Positions 33,447-42,094 of a DNA stretch of 64,000 bases are shown here, one piece after another; position 1 is the stretch's first letter, and each line of letters starts with the position of its first letter. The stretch comes from Tectiglobus sp965215755 (GTDB lineage Bacteria; Pseudomonadota; Alphaproteobacteria; Rhizobiales; Hyphomicrobiaceae), in contig OZ244119.1 in the NCBI GenBank assembly GCA_965215755.1, positions 124,001 to 188,000 of the forward strand, given 5' to 3'. Below the pieces are notes generated by a model that was not told where the DNA came from, did no database searches, and saw only the letters and a list, made by a program, of their open reading frames with translations. A program made the position numbers and the translations under genes.

Positions 33447-35300
33447 ATGAATAATGAGTCTTCCAGACCCATTTTAAGTGCCGTTTTTGTCGACTACGAC
33501 AACGTCTACCTGTCGCTGAAGCGGAAAAATGAAGAAGCGGCCAAGCGGTTTGCCAAGGATGCTGCCGGTTGGATCCAAGCTATCGCTTCAGGCGATCTCA
33601 TCACACCCACAAACTCCTTCGGTGGTCAGGTTGAGCGGCGTCTTGTCATGAACCGTTGCTATGGCAATCCAGTACCAAGGCGCAATCAGGCTGACAATTC
33701 GACGGATATGAATTCGTTCGCCTTCGTGCGCCACCACTTCCTGCGATCTGGCTTTGAGATCATCGATTGTCCACCACTCACGGCACAACTGAAGAACTCT
33801 TCCGACATTCGCATGGTTATGGATGTGCGGGACTATCTGGATCACAAAACCAACTTTGATGAATTCATCATCTTGTCGAGTGATGCGGATTTCACTCCAG
33901 TTCTTCATCGTCTGCGGTCGCATGCCAAGCGTACGGTCATTTTTGCCAATGACAACACGGTTGCCCCTTACACCGCATTGAGCGACGGAGAGGTGCGTGA
34001 GGCTGACCTGATTGAATACCTCATCGGTGGTAAGATCGGTGCAGACGTCAAAACCGCTTTGCCGTCAGGCGAGGATGCCAATACCGTACGCGGCCAGATC
34101 ATCGATCAGGTTGTTCAGGCGGTATTGGAGGCCGACACGCCACTTCCTCTGGAAGCGCTGGCCGACAGAGCCATTCGTGTTCTGGGTCATGACAAGACGG
34201 CGGGCTCGAACTGGGCAGACTCTGGTAGCTTCAGAGATCTGCTGGTCGCAGAATTACCAGACTCGATCAAATTAACAGGCGAGCCACCTTATCTTGCCTA
34301 TGAGGCCTCACGCGCTATTCCACAGCAGCCTGCGCCGACACCACAACCACAGCTGCAGTCCCAGCCAACTCCACAACCGGCTGCTCCGCAGGCAACAGTT
34401 GCACCTGAGCAGCCTGCTGCAACACCAAGCGGTCTTGTTGCTCCAGTGGCAGCCGCTCCTGCAACTGCTGAGCCTGCGATACCTACCGCAGCGCCAGCGA
34501 CGATGGCCAGTCCTGCTCCTGCAGAACCAGCTGCAACGGTAGCAACCCAATCTGCGTCTCCGGCCGTTCCACCAATGACGGCTGCTGCAGCGCCTGCTCC
34601 CCAACCAGCGCCAGAGCCAGTTCAGGAACCTGCAATTGCAGCTGGAGATCTCCAGCAATCAATTTCTCGCATTCACGAAGCCTGTCAGGCTCCACCATTC
34701 TCGCCACCTGAATATAGAGCATTGTTCAGTATCATGGCGCAGGAGATCGGCGAAAACCAACTCCAGGGCGTCAAGACACTTCAGAACGTCATCAACCGTG
34801 CGGCAGGCCTCGGACTTGAAGTCAAACAAGAAGATGCCCGCTACGTACTAGACGCGATCAGTGAAGCAGACCCCTGGTTCGAGAACGGTGCATCAGCTTC
34901 TCTGTTTGCTAGCCGGTTCCGCAACTTTGTTGTTTCGAAATGCCGTGAACATGGCCTGACACTGTCAGCAGCTGAGCTTGATCTGATTGATGCTTGGTTT
35001 GCCGGTTCACCTAAGGCTGAGCAACCTGCTGGAGATCTTGTTCAGACCGCAGCCGAGCCAGTAGCGCAGCAGCCAGCTGCTCCAGCCCAACCCGTTGCTA
35101 CCCCGGATCCGGCGGCTGCACCAGGTGGTCGGCTAGATTGGTTGCAGCCTACAGCCCAACCTCAGATCCAGCAGCCAATGCCGGCCAGTGGTCAGCCAGC
35201 GGCAACAGGTTCTGCGGCACTTGAACCTGCAAATGCTCCTGGGCCAGGTGTCAATGAGGAAGATTTTCCACGGATCGTAAGAAATCGCCTCCGCGGGTAA
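33447..35300 (+). CDS. NYN-domain putative ribonuclease with OST-HTH/LOTUS region and Pro/Ala/Gln linkers
   Basis: From ATG 33447 the protein has 617 residues. Residues 9-195 are a NYN (PIN-like) nuclease domain: SAVFVDYDNVYLSLK with Asp16 and Asp18, MVMDVRDYL with Asp126, and IILSSDADFTPVLHRL with Asp146 and Asp148, the usual metal-binding acids. Residues about 210-288 look like an OST-HTH/LOTUS RNA-binding domain. A Pro/Ala/Gln/Thr-rich low-complexity linker (about 290-410) leads to a second helical domain (about 415-535), a second such linker, and a conserved-looking tail NEEDFPRIVRNRLRG. The layout suggests an RNA-processing enzyme that may assemble through its disordered parts. A strong terminator follows. 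Confidence 0.9.
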   Translation: MNNESSRPILSAVFVDYDNVYLSLKRKNEEAAKRFAKDAAGWIQAIASGDLITPTNSFGGQVERRLVMNRCYGNPVPRRNQADNSTDMNSFAFVRHHFLRSGFEIIDCPPLTAQLKNSSDIRMVMDVRDYLDHKTNFDEFIILSSDADFTPVLHRLRSHAKRTVIFANDNTVAPYTALSDGEVREADLIEYLIGGKIGADVKTALPSGEDANTVRGQIIDQVVQAVLEADTPLPLEALADRAIRVLGHDKTAGSNWADSGSFRDLLVAELPDSIKLTGEPPYLAYEASRAIPQQPAPTPQPQLQSQPTPQPAAPQATVAPEQPAATPSGLVAPVAAAPATAEPAIPTAAPATMASPAPAEPAATVATQSASPAVPPMTAAAAPAPQPAPEPVQEPAIAAGDLQQSISRIHEACQAPPFSPPEYRALFSIMAQEIGENQLQGVKTLQNVINRAAGLGLEVKQEDARYVLDAISEADPWFENGASASLFASRFRNFVVSKCREHGLTLSAAELDLIDAWFAGSPKAEQPAGDLVQTAAEPVAQQPAAPAQPVATPDPAAAPGGRLDWLQPTAQPQIQQPMPASGQPAATGSAALEPANAPGPGVNEEDFPRIVRNRLRG

Positions 35301-35321
35301 CCAGCACTCAGAATTCTCTAT

Positions 35322-35356
35322 AAAAAAGCCGCTGACGTAAATGTCAGCGGCTTTTT
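35322..35356 (+). terminator. Rho-independent terminator
   Basis: AAAAAGCCGCTGAC (35323-35336) and GTCAGCGGCTTTTT (35343-35356) form a perfect 14-bp stem with loop GTAAAT and a T-tract. It ends the NYN gene on the plus strand and, being symmetric with A-tract and T-tract, can also end phaA coming from the other side. Confidence 0.93.
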
Positions 35357-35394
35357 CTATTGGCTATTCTTTGTTTCGAACTCGTGTGTCACGA

Positions 35395-36582
35395 CTAATC
35401 GCGCTCGACACACATCGCAACTCCCATGCCGCCGCCAATGCAAAGCGTCGCCAAGCCCTTCTTGGCGTCGCGGCGCTGCATCTCATAAAGCAAAGTTGTC
35501 AGAACGCGCGCGCCCGAAGCGCCGATTGGGTGCCCGATAGCAATCGCGCCGCCATTGACGTTGACCTTGTCAGTATCCCAGCCCAATCCTTTGTTCACGG
35601 CGCAAGCCTGGGCGGCAAATGCCTCGTTGGCTTCGATGAGATCAAGATCATCTACTGTCCAGCCCGCGCGCTCGAGAGCTTTCTTGGAAGCCGGGATTGG
35701 GCCTGTGCCCATTACCGATGGATCAAGTCCGGCATGCCCCCAAGACACGATCCGTGCCATCGGTGCAATGCCGCGCTTTTTGGCTTCTGCTGCTGACATC
35801 AAGACAACCGCAGCGGCCCCGTCATTGATACCTGAGGCATTGCCGGCGGTTACGGTGCCTGCATCCCGGTCAAAAGCCGGGCGCAGTTTTGCGAGACTGT
35901 CTGCCGTGACGCCTTCCTTTATGTACTCGTCAGCATCGCACACAATCTCGCCCTTGCGGGTCTTGATGGTGACTGGTGCGATCTCATCTTTGAACCGCCC
36001 TGCCTTCCGCGCTGCTTCGGCTTTATTCTGTGAAGCGGCAGCGAATGTATCCTGCTCATCGCGTGTGATCTGCCATTCCCGGGCAACGTTCTCAGCAGTG
36101 TTACCCATGTGGTAGCCATGGAACGCGTCAATCAGGCCGTCACGGAGCATGGAGTCGATAAACTTAGTATCGCCCATCTTCGTCCCGTCACGCATATGCG
36201 CCACGTGAGGAGCCATACTCATATTTTCCTGGCCACCCGCCACGACGATACTGGATGAACCGTCGGTGATTTGTTGAGCACCAAGAGCGACCGCGCGCAG
36301 TCCTGAACCACACAACTGGTTCATGCCCCAGGCTGGCGCCTCGACCGGGATACCTGCGTTGATGGAGGCCTGGCGGGCTGGGTTTTGGCCCATGCCTGCA
36401 GCCAGGATCTGGCCCATTATCACTTCCGAGACATCACCGGCCTCGACTTTTGCGCGCTCCAAAGCAGCCTTGATCGCCGTTGAGCCAAGATCATGAGCGG
36501 CAATGCTTGCCAATGTGCCGTTAAAAGATCCGACCGGGGTGCGTGCCGCACCGGCAATTACAATGGTATCTGCGTCGCTCAT
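35395..36582 (-). CDS. phaA: Acetyl-CoA acetyltransferase (beta-ketothiolase)
   Basis: The enzyme condenses two acetyl-CoA to acetoacetyl-CoA, or cleaves the reverse way. The 395-residue protein has the acyl-accepting Cys in NQLCGSGLRAVALG (near 90), NVNGGAIAIGHPIGASGAR with the catalytic His, and CIGGGMGVAM with the second Cys. AGGAG lies 8 nt before the ATG at 36582. It is divergent from phaR across 265 bp, the usual arrangement for a PHA-linked thiolase; phaB, which normally follows phaA, is not here. It also serves acetoacetyl-CoA made by ScoAB. Confidence 0.95.
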   Translation of the reverse strand: MSDADTIVIAGAARTPVGSFNGTLASIAAHDLGSTAIKAALERAKVEAGDVSEVIMGQILAAGMGQNPARQASINAGIPVEAPAWGMNQLCGSGLRAVALGAQQITDGSSSIVVAGGQENMSMAPHVAHMRDGTKMGDTKFIDSMLRDGLIDAFHGYHMGNTAENVAREWQITRDEQDTFAAASQNKAEAARKAGRFKDEIAPVTIKTRKGEIVCDADEYIKEGVTADSLAKLRPAFDRDAGTVTAGNASGINDGAAAVVLMSAAEAKKRGIAPMARIVSWGHAGLDPSVMGTGPIPASKKALERAGWTVDDLDLIEANEAFAAQACAVNKGLGWDTDKVNVNGGAIAIGHPIGASGARVLTTLLYEMQRRDAKKGLATLCIGGGMGVAMCVERD

Positions 36583-36847
36583 GCTGCTTTCTCCTAAAAC
36601 TGAGTTCCGATCCGGTGAATGCCGTGTTCTGCTCAATCGGCATTCATAAAACATTGCGGGTTGGCAGATATTGATGCACCGCAACGAAAGCAATAACAAC
36701 CAAGACTATGGTTGTTTCGCTCAGTCTTCATCGAAACTCCCGAACCAACTGCGTTTGGCGCGACAAAACGACTAGCTCGCACCCTTCTTGCATGTTACTA
36801 TTTCGCAACGCACAAAAGACGTCAATTTAATCTGGGATGGATCGGCA

Positions 36848-37555
36848 ATGGCAAACCAAAGTGAGCAAGCAGCCGGCGGCTCTGGCCCAGTCGTAATTAA
36901 GAAATATGCCAATCGCCGTTTGTATAACACCGAGACCAGTACTTACGTCACACTCGAAGATCTGGCACAGATGGTGCGCTCCGATCGGGATTTCATCGTT
37001 AAGGATGCAAAGAGCGGAGACGACCTCACACATGCCGTGCTGACACAGATTATTGTTGAGCAGGAAAGTAAGGCCGGTGGACCGTCATTGCTGCCAGTGC
37101 CGTTCTTGCGGCAGCTGATCCGCTTTTATGACGATGCTGTCGGCAAGATGGTGCCGAGCTATCTGCAATACTCCATGGCAGCACTCACCAAAGAGCAGGA
37201 GCGCTATCGGTCCCAGTTCACGACTTGGGGACCAAATGCGATGGAGGCCTATCAGGAGCAGGCGCGGAAAAACCTGGAGATGTTTGAACAGGCCATGGCA
37301 ATGTGGTCTCCGTTGAAGGCACATGCCTCGACGACCGACGCACAGCCAAATGGTCATCCTGAAATGAACGGAGCTGACAGCCAAGCAGCAGCCGGCACTC
37401 AAGAGACGGAGACGTCCACTCCGTCTGACGTCCAAGTCAAGTCGGAGCCGGACGCGAACAACGCGCCAGATGCAAAACCGTCAGAAATCGATATTCTCAA
37501 GTCCGAACTCGCTGCCATGCAAGAACGCATTGAGCGTATCTCCCGCACTACGTAG
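36848..37555 (+). CDS. phaR: Polyhydroxyalkanoate synthesis repressor
   Basis: PhaR binds both DNA and PHB and represses phasin and related genes until polymer accumulates. The N-terminal PHB/DNA-binding domain is plain: VIKKYANRRLYNTETSTYVTLEDLAQMVR, then FIVKDAKSGDDLTHAVLTQIIVEQES. A second helical domain follows (LPVPFLRQLIRFYDDAVG, LQYSMAALTKEQERYRSQF). The C-terminal 75 residues are polar and probably disordered, ending in a short coiled segment (SELAAMQERIERI). The ATG at 36848 gives 235 residues and starts just before the conserved domain. Confidence 0.95.
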   Translation: MANQSEQAAGGSGPVVIKKYANRRLYNTETSTYVTLEDLAQMVRSDRDFIVKDAKSGDDLTHAVLTQIIVEQESKAGGPSLLPVPFLRQLIRFYDDAVGKMVPSYLQYSMAALTKEQERYRSQFTTWGPNAMEAYQEQARKNLEMFEQAMAMWSPLKAHASTTDAQPNGHPEMNGADSQAAAGTQETETSTPSDVQVKSEPDANNAPDAKPSEIDILKSELAAMQERIERISRTT

Positions 37556-37565
37556 AGCAACGGAA

Positions 37566-37598
37566 CTTAAGTCGGAATCGAACGGATGCCGACTTAAG
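37566..37598. terminator. Inverted repeat between phaR and the DUF1127 gene
   Basis: CTTAAGTCGG (37566-37575) and CCGACTTAAG (37589-37598) are perfect 10-bp arms with a 13-nt loop in the 53-bp gap between convergent genes. There is no T-run, so a terminator role is likely by position but not certain. Confidence 0.5.
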
Positions 37599-37608
37599 GC
37601 AAGTTCGC

Positions 37609-37848
37609 TTAGCGCAAATGGCACAACGCTTCGATCTGGTTCTTGTCCGGGCCGGAATAAGCAATGACGTCGCCGCGCGTAAGGCCGATATCTTCAAGCA
37701 ATCGGCTATCTAACTTGGACAATTCGTCCATCTGACGTCTTCGCCGACTTGCGCGAGCAACGGCATCGAGTGGATTGACTATTCCCGAGAACCATCGGCG
37801 TGCCGTACCCAACGAGCTGCCCTCGGTGATTGTTGTTGTATAAGCCAT
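37609..37848 (-). CDS. DUF1127 (YjiS-like) small protein
   Basis: The 79-residue protein ends in a typical DUF1127 segment: ARASRRRRQMDELSKLDSRLLEDIGLTRGDVIAY. DUF1127 proteins are small, Arg-rich and found by the dozen in Rhizobiales; some bind RNA or affect phosphate and carbon metabolism, but this one cannot be assigned. AGGA lies 9 nt before the ATG at 37848; an ATG two codons earlier is too close to it. The gene is convergent with phaR. Confidence 0.88.
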   Translation of the reverse strand: MAYTTTITEGSSLGTARRWFSGIVNPLDAVARASRRRRQMDELSKLDSRLLEDIGLTRGDVIAYSGPDKNQIEALCHLR

Positions 37849-38071
37849 GATCATTTTTCCTGGTTTTGTAGTTGCCGGGGACATCGGATATTTCACGGCT
37901 GATTTGTAGTGCTTAGTCGGCAATACAGGCATGTCCGAAAAGCATAGCGGGATTAACACTCCGTAAGCGAGCAACCCTCGGATCTGGCTTCCAGTTACCC
38001 TTTGAAGCTGTTTACTTTTTCCCGTATTGGCTCATGTTATACGTCAGCTGGAAAAAAGCTGGATTAAGCCC

Positions 38072-39292
38072 ATGTCGCGTAGACGCGTCTTACTGATTAT
38101 TGGCGGCGGAATTGCTGCCTATAAATGTCTGGAACTGATCCGACGTGCGCGCGATCACGGTATTGAGGTGCGCGCAGTCATGACGCGAGCCGCGCAGGAA
38201 TTTGTTACGCCCTTGTCCGTTGGTGCGTTAACGAATGACCGTGTTTTCACCGACCTCTTTGATCTTAATGATGAGCGCGAGATCGGGCATATTCGCCTTT
38301 CGCGTGAAGCGGACATGATCGTCGTTGCACCTGCTACGGCAGATCTGTTGGCCAAGATGGCTGGCGGTCACGCAGACGATCTTGCCACGGCTATACTGAT
38401 GGCGACCGATAAGCCTGTGCTGGTCGCTCCCGCCATGAACCCGCGGATGTGGCAGCATCCAGCGACACAGCGAAATAGCGAGCAGCTCCGTCGAGACGGG
38501 CTTTCGTTCATCGGCCCAAACGTCGGTGAGATGGCGGAGTCCAACGAAGCGGGTCGCGGGCGGATGGCCGAGCCACACGAAATCCTCGCTGCAATCGAAG
38601 CCGCGCTCAGTGTTCAACCCCAACTGCTGGCAGGACGCCACGTGCTCGTGACGGCAGGCCCGACGCACGAGCCAATAGACCCGGTCCGCTACATCGCGAA
38701 CCGATCATCCGGAACGCAAGGTTATGCTATTGCAGCAGCAGCCGTCGAACTTGGTGCGCGCGTTACGCTCATTTCCGGGCCGGTCAATCTGCCAGATCCA
38801 GCCGGCGCTCACGTCATCCGGATTGAGACGGCGCAAGACATGTTATCGGCGGTCCAGGCTGCTCTTCCCGTTGACATCGGCGTGTTCGCCGCAGCTGTTG
38901 CTGATTGGCGGGTCGCATCGCAATCCGATCAAAAAATCAAGAAAACCGGTAAGTCACTTCCCACTCTGGAGTTCCAGGAGAACCCGGACATCCTGCAGAC
39001 TATCGCGAAAAGCAAGGGACCGGAGCGGCCTCCTCTGATTATCGGGTTTGCTGCCGAAACTGAAAATGTTGTTGCCAACGCCAAAGCCAAGCTCAAGAAG
39101 AAGGGTTGTGATTGGATCGTTGCAAACGACGTCTCTCCTGAAAGTGGCGTCATGGGCGGCACCCACAACTCCGTGCATATCGTTTCCTCAGCGGGCGTCG
39201 AGAGCTGGCCCGAAGCCGACAAATCAGAAGTTGCCCGCAAGCTTGTCAGCAAAGCTGCTCAGGAATTGGCAGCAAGGATTGCCGTGAGCTAG
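38072..39292 (+). CDS. coaBC: Bifunctional phosphopantothenoylcysteine decarboxylase / phosphopantothenate-cysteine ligase
   Basis: The protein makes 4'-phosphopantetheine for CoA: the C-terminal CoaB half joins cysteine to phosphopantothenate using CTP, and the N-terminal CoaC half decarboxylates the product with FMN. CoaC motifs: LLIIGGGIAAYK, and the PAMNPRMW signature with its Asn. CoaB motifs: VTAGPTHEPIDPVRYIANRSSG, AAVADWR, KIKKTGKSLPTLEFQENPDIL (Lys pair) and IGFAAETEN. The 406-residue form from ATG 38072 fits the family; a TTG at 38027 would add 15 residues of no known use. dut follows after 161 nt. Confidence 0.96.
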   Translation: MSRRRVLLIIGGGIAAYKCLELIRRARDHGIEVRAVMTRAAQEFVTPLSVGALTNDRVFTDLFDLNDEREIGHIRLSREADMIVVAPATADLLAKMAGGHADDLATAILMATDKPVLVAPAMNPRMWQHPATQRNSEQLRRDGLSFIGPNVGEMAESNEAGRGRMAEPHEILAAIEAALSVQPQLLAGRHVLVTAGPTHEPIDPVRYIANRSSGTQGYAIAAAAVELGARVTLISGPVNLPDPAGAHVIRIETAQDMLSAVQAALPVDIGVFAAAVADWRVASQSDQKIKKTGKSLPTLEFQENPDILQTIAKSKGPERPPLIIGFAAETENVVANAKAKLKKKGCDWIVANDVSPESGVMGGTHNSVHIVSSAGVESWPEADKSEVARKLVSKAAQELAARIAVS

Positions 39293-39453
39293 AGCAACGG
39301 CATTTCCACGGCACCTAGCAAAGGTGCAAAATCAATCGCTTGCTAAAAGGGCACCATCTCAATGCGCTCACCGGCGCCGATTGTCTGGTTCCACTTGTGA
39401 GCATGATGATTTAGGGTCCGCCGATCGTCGTCAATCTTGGGGACCGTCAGCCT

Positions 39454-39912
39454 ATGGCTCAGCAAAAACTATTAAGCATCAAGGTCCTTGCGCATGGCGA
39501 AGGCCTGCCGTTACCGGCTTACGAGAGTGAGCAGGCCGCCGGCATGGACCTTCGGGCAGCGCCAGATAACGGGACTGACATTGTTTGCGAGCCCGGTGCC
39601 CGGTGCCTTGTTCCAACCGGACTTGCTATTGCTCTGCCACAGGGTCTTGAGGCTCAGGTCAGGCCGCGTTCGGGACTTGCACTTAAACACGGGATCACTG
39701 TTCTCAATTCACCGGGCACCATTGACGCCGACTATCGCGGCGAAATCAAAGTCATTCTGATCAATCTCGGCCAGGACACATTTCGGATCTCACGTGGTGA
39801 TCGTATCGCCCAGCTTGTGATTGCCGCGGTTCAACAACCCCGATTGGTGGTCTCTACCGAATTGGACAATACTGAGCGCGGTGATGGCGGGTTTGGTTCA
39901 ACGGGCCGCTAG
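39454..39912 (+). CDS. dut: dUTP diphosphatase
   Basis: The trimeric enzyme hydrolyses dUTP to dUMP and keeps uracil out of DNA. All five family motifs are present in 152 residues: AGMDLRAA, QVRPRSGLALKHG (residues about 70-82), SPGTIDADYRGEIKVIL with the catalytic Asp, GDRIAQLVI and the C-terminal P-loop-like RGDGGFGSTGR with the stacking Phe. The coaBC-dut order is common in alphaproteobacteria. Confidence 0.97.
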   Translation: MAQQKLLSIKVLAHGEGLPLPAYESEQAAGMDLRAAPDNGTDIVCEPGARCLVPTGLAIALPQGLEAQVRPRSGLALKHGITVLNSPGTIDADYRGEIKVILINLGQDTFRISRGDRIAQLVIAAVQQPRLVVSTELDNTERGDGGFGSTGR

Positions 39913-40135
39913 AACCAACTTCATGTTTTCAGTTTGAATTGCGGAGTTGATTGTTTGTTGGGATGGGCAAGCATAAGGGATTCATCTCCTGGACGAAGTT
40001 GATCTCAAGCTGAGAGACAGCAGGATTGAGATTACGCCTCACAGTGATCACATAAGCTGAAGCTGCCTTTTGCGATCGCCCCGCAATCGACTACACTCCG
40101 TGGAACCAATAACCTGTTTTACAGGACATATGGCA

Positions 40136-41164
40136 ATGAGCACTGAACCCATATTCAAGACGCTCGCAGGGACATCCGCGTGGGGTCGAGGCCGCATCTT
40201 CAATAACATCACTGAAACGATTGGCCAGACTCCTCTCATTCGACTAGGAAAGCTGGTCGAGCAGGCGAATGTCCAGGCTGAAATCCTTCTCAAATTGGAG
40301 TTCTTCAATCCACTGGGCAGCGTGAAGGATCGCATCGGTGTCTCCATGATTGACGTCATGGAGGCAAGCGGGCAGATCCGGCCGGGCGAGTCTATTCTGA
40401 TTGAGCCAACTTCAGGCAACACAGGGGTTGCACTCGCATTCGTGGCGGCAGCACGCGGATATGACCTTATTCTAACCATGCCGGAGTCGATGTCTCTGGA
40501 GCGCAGACGGTTGTTGACGCATCTGGGTGCTCGCCTTGAACTGACGCCGGCCGAAAAAGGTATGCGCGGCGCGATTGAGCGCGCCAACGAATTGACAGAA
40601 CTGATCCCCAATGCAGTTCAGCCGAAGCAATTTGAAAACCCGGCAAATCCGGCTGTCCATGAGGTGACAACAGCGGAAGAGATTTGGTCTGACACAGACG
40701 GACAGGTGGATGCTGTTGTTGCTGGCATTGGCACCGGTGGAACCCTGACAGGTTGCGCCGCCGTCCTCAAACCACGGCAGCCTCAGATGATCGTTGTCGG
40801 CGTTGAGCCAACTGACAGCGCCGTGCTCTCTGGTCAACCACCCGGATTACATAAGATCCAAGGCATTGGTGCGGGATTTGTTCCTGAAGTTCTCAATACG
40901 GAACTCGTCGATGAGGTCATCAAGGTCCCAAATGAGATGGCCTTTGAGGTCGCACGGCTGCTTGCCAAGGTCGAAGGTATTCCAGGCGGCATTTCTACCG
41001 GTGCCAACGTCGCTGCTGCGCTCACGATTGCGGTGCGAGACAACATGGCCGGAAAGCGGATCGTGACGTTCGCCCCGTCTCACGCGGAACGCTATCTATC
41101 GACTGAGTTATTTTCGACCGGTGGACCTGAAGACGGAAACGTCACCGAAGATCCCGGTACCTAA
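40136..41164 (+). CDS. cysK: Cysteine synthase A (O-acetylserine sulfhydrylase)
   Basis: The PLP enzyme makes cysteine from O-acetylserine and sulfide. Motifs: TPLIRLGKL, the PLP Lys in FFNPLGSVKDRIG, PTSGNTGVALAF, TMPESMSLERR, the phosphate loop GIGTGGTLTG and VEPTDSAVLSG. The C-terminal region (GIPGGISTGANVAAAL, then TFAPSHAERYLST) is standard. The ATG at 40136 has AGGA 9 nt upstream; the ATG two codons earlier is too close to it. With metY and the ThiF-like gene that follows, it belongs to the sulfur-handling genes of the window. Confidence 0.95.
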   Translation: MSTEPIFKTLAGTSAWGRGRIFNNITETIGQTPLIRLGKLVEQANVQAEILLKLEFFNPLGSVKDRIGVSMIDVMEASGQIRPGESILIEPTSGNTGVALAFVAAARGYDLILTMPESMSLERRRLLTHLGARLELTPAEKGMRGAIERANELTELIPNAVQPKQFENPANPAVHEVTTAEEIWSDTDGQVDAVVAGIGTGGTLTGCAAVLKPRQPQMIVVGVEPTDSAVLSGQPPGLHKIQGIGAGFVPEVLNTELVDEVIKVPNEMAFEVARLLAKVEGIPGGISTGANVAAALTIAVRDNMAGKRIVTFAPSHAERYLSTELFSTGGPEDGNVTEDPGT

Positions 41165-41247
41165 GCCAGAGCCTGTCGAGCGAGATCAAACAAGGCAGCA
41201 CTCGACACGAGGTGGTGGCCCACAAGCAGGATAAGCAAGACCCAGCA

Positions 41248-42066
41248 ATGACATCTCTCAACTCAGATGAAATCGAGCGATACAAGCGGCACCTCGTCTT
41301 GCGCGACGTGGGTGGGCAGGGCCAGCAGAAACTCAAAGCTGCGAAAGTGCTTGTGATTGGTGCTGGTGGCCTCGGGTCTCCGGTCGTCATGTATCTTGCG
41401 GCTGCCGGCATTGGCACAATCGGCATTGTTGATGATGATGCGGTCTCTCTTAGCAATCTTCAGCGGCAAATCCTTCATGATACCAATGACGTGAACATTC
41501 CCAAGGTCGACAGTGCAAAAGCAACTGTTGCGCGCCTCAACCCGCACGTCGATGTGCAGTGTTACAATGCGCGTATCGATGCCCACAATGCACTGGATCT
41601 CATCGGCCAATACGACATTGTCGTTGATGGATCGGATAACTTCGAAACCCGCTACCTTGTATCTGATGCGTGCTACCTGGCCCAGAAGCCGCTGGTCTTC
41701 GCAGCGCTAGGACCGTTCGATGGATACCTGACAACCTTCAAGCCACACGAGACCGACAGCGAAGGCCATCCACACCCGACCTACCGATGCGTGTTTCCCG
41801 AGGCGCCGCCGGGTGAAGCAGTGTTTAACTGCTCAGAAGTAGGGGTCCTTGGCGCCGTCGCAGGTGTGATGGGGACGTTGCAGGCGACCGAGGTCTTGAA
41901 AGAGATTATCGGAGCGGGTGACAGCATGGTCGGTAAGCTGCTGATTTATGATGCCCTCGGCTGTCGGTTCCAGACGATTTCGCTGAAATGGGACCGCAAC
42001 AATCCGCTTTCTGGCGATAACCCGACGATCCATGATCTATCATTGCATCAGGTCGCAGCAGCCTGA
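41248..42066 (+). CDS. MoeB/ThiF/HesA-family E1-like adenylyltransferase
   Basis: These enzymes adenylate the C-terminal Gly of a ubiquitin-like sulfur carrier (MoaD, ThiS and others). The 272-residue protein has VLVIGAGGLGSPVVMYLAAAGIGTIGIVDDD (nucleotide fold), SNLQRQILH, the Arg-finger region and VDGSDNFETRYLVSDAC. Of the four zinc cysteines of MoeB only the one in YRC appears: the first pair reads T-Y-R-C and the second pair N-N-P-L-S. The Cys in NCSEVGVLG is kept. So it is probably a zinc-free member; whether it serves molybdopterin, thiazole or another thiolation path is open. It is downstream of cysK by about 80 nt. Confidence 0.88.
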   Translation: MTSLNSDEIERYKRHLVLRDVGGQGQQKLKAAKVLVIGAGGLGSPVVMYLAAAGIGTIGIVDDDAVSLSNLQRQILHDTNDVNIPKVDSAKATVARLNPHVDVQCYNARIDAHNALDLIGQYDIVVDGSDNFETRYLVSDACYLAQKPLVFAALGPFDGYLTTFKPHETDSEGHPHPTYRCVFPEAPPGEAVFNCSEVGVLGAVAGVMGTLQATEVLKEIIGAGDSMVGKLLIYDALGCRFQTISLKWDRNNPLSGDNPTIHDLSLHQVAAA

Positions 42067-42094
42067 GCCGGCATAAACAAACCTGCAACGGAAA

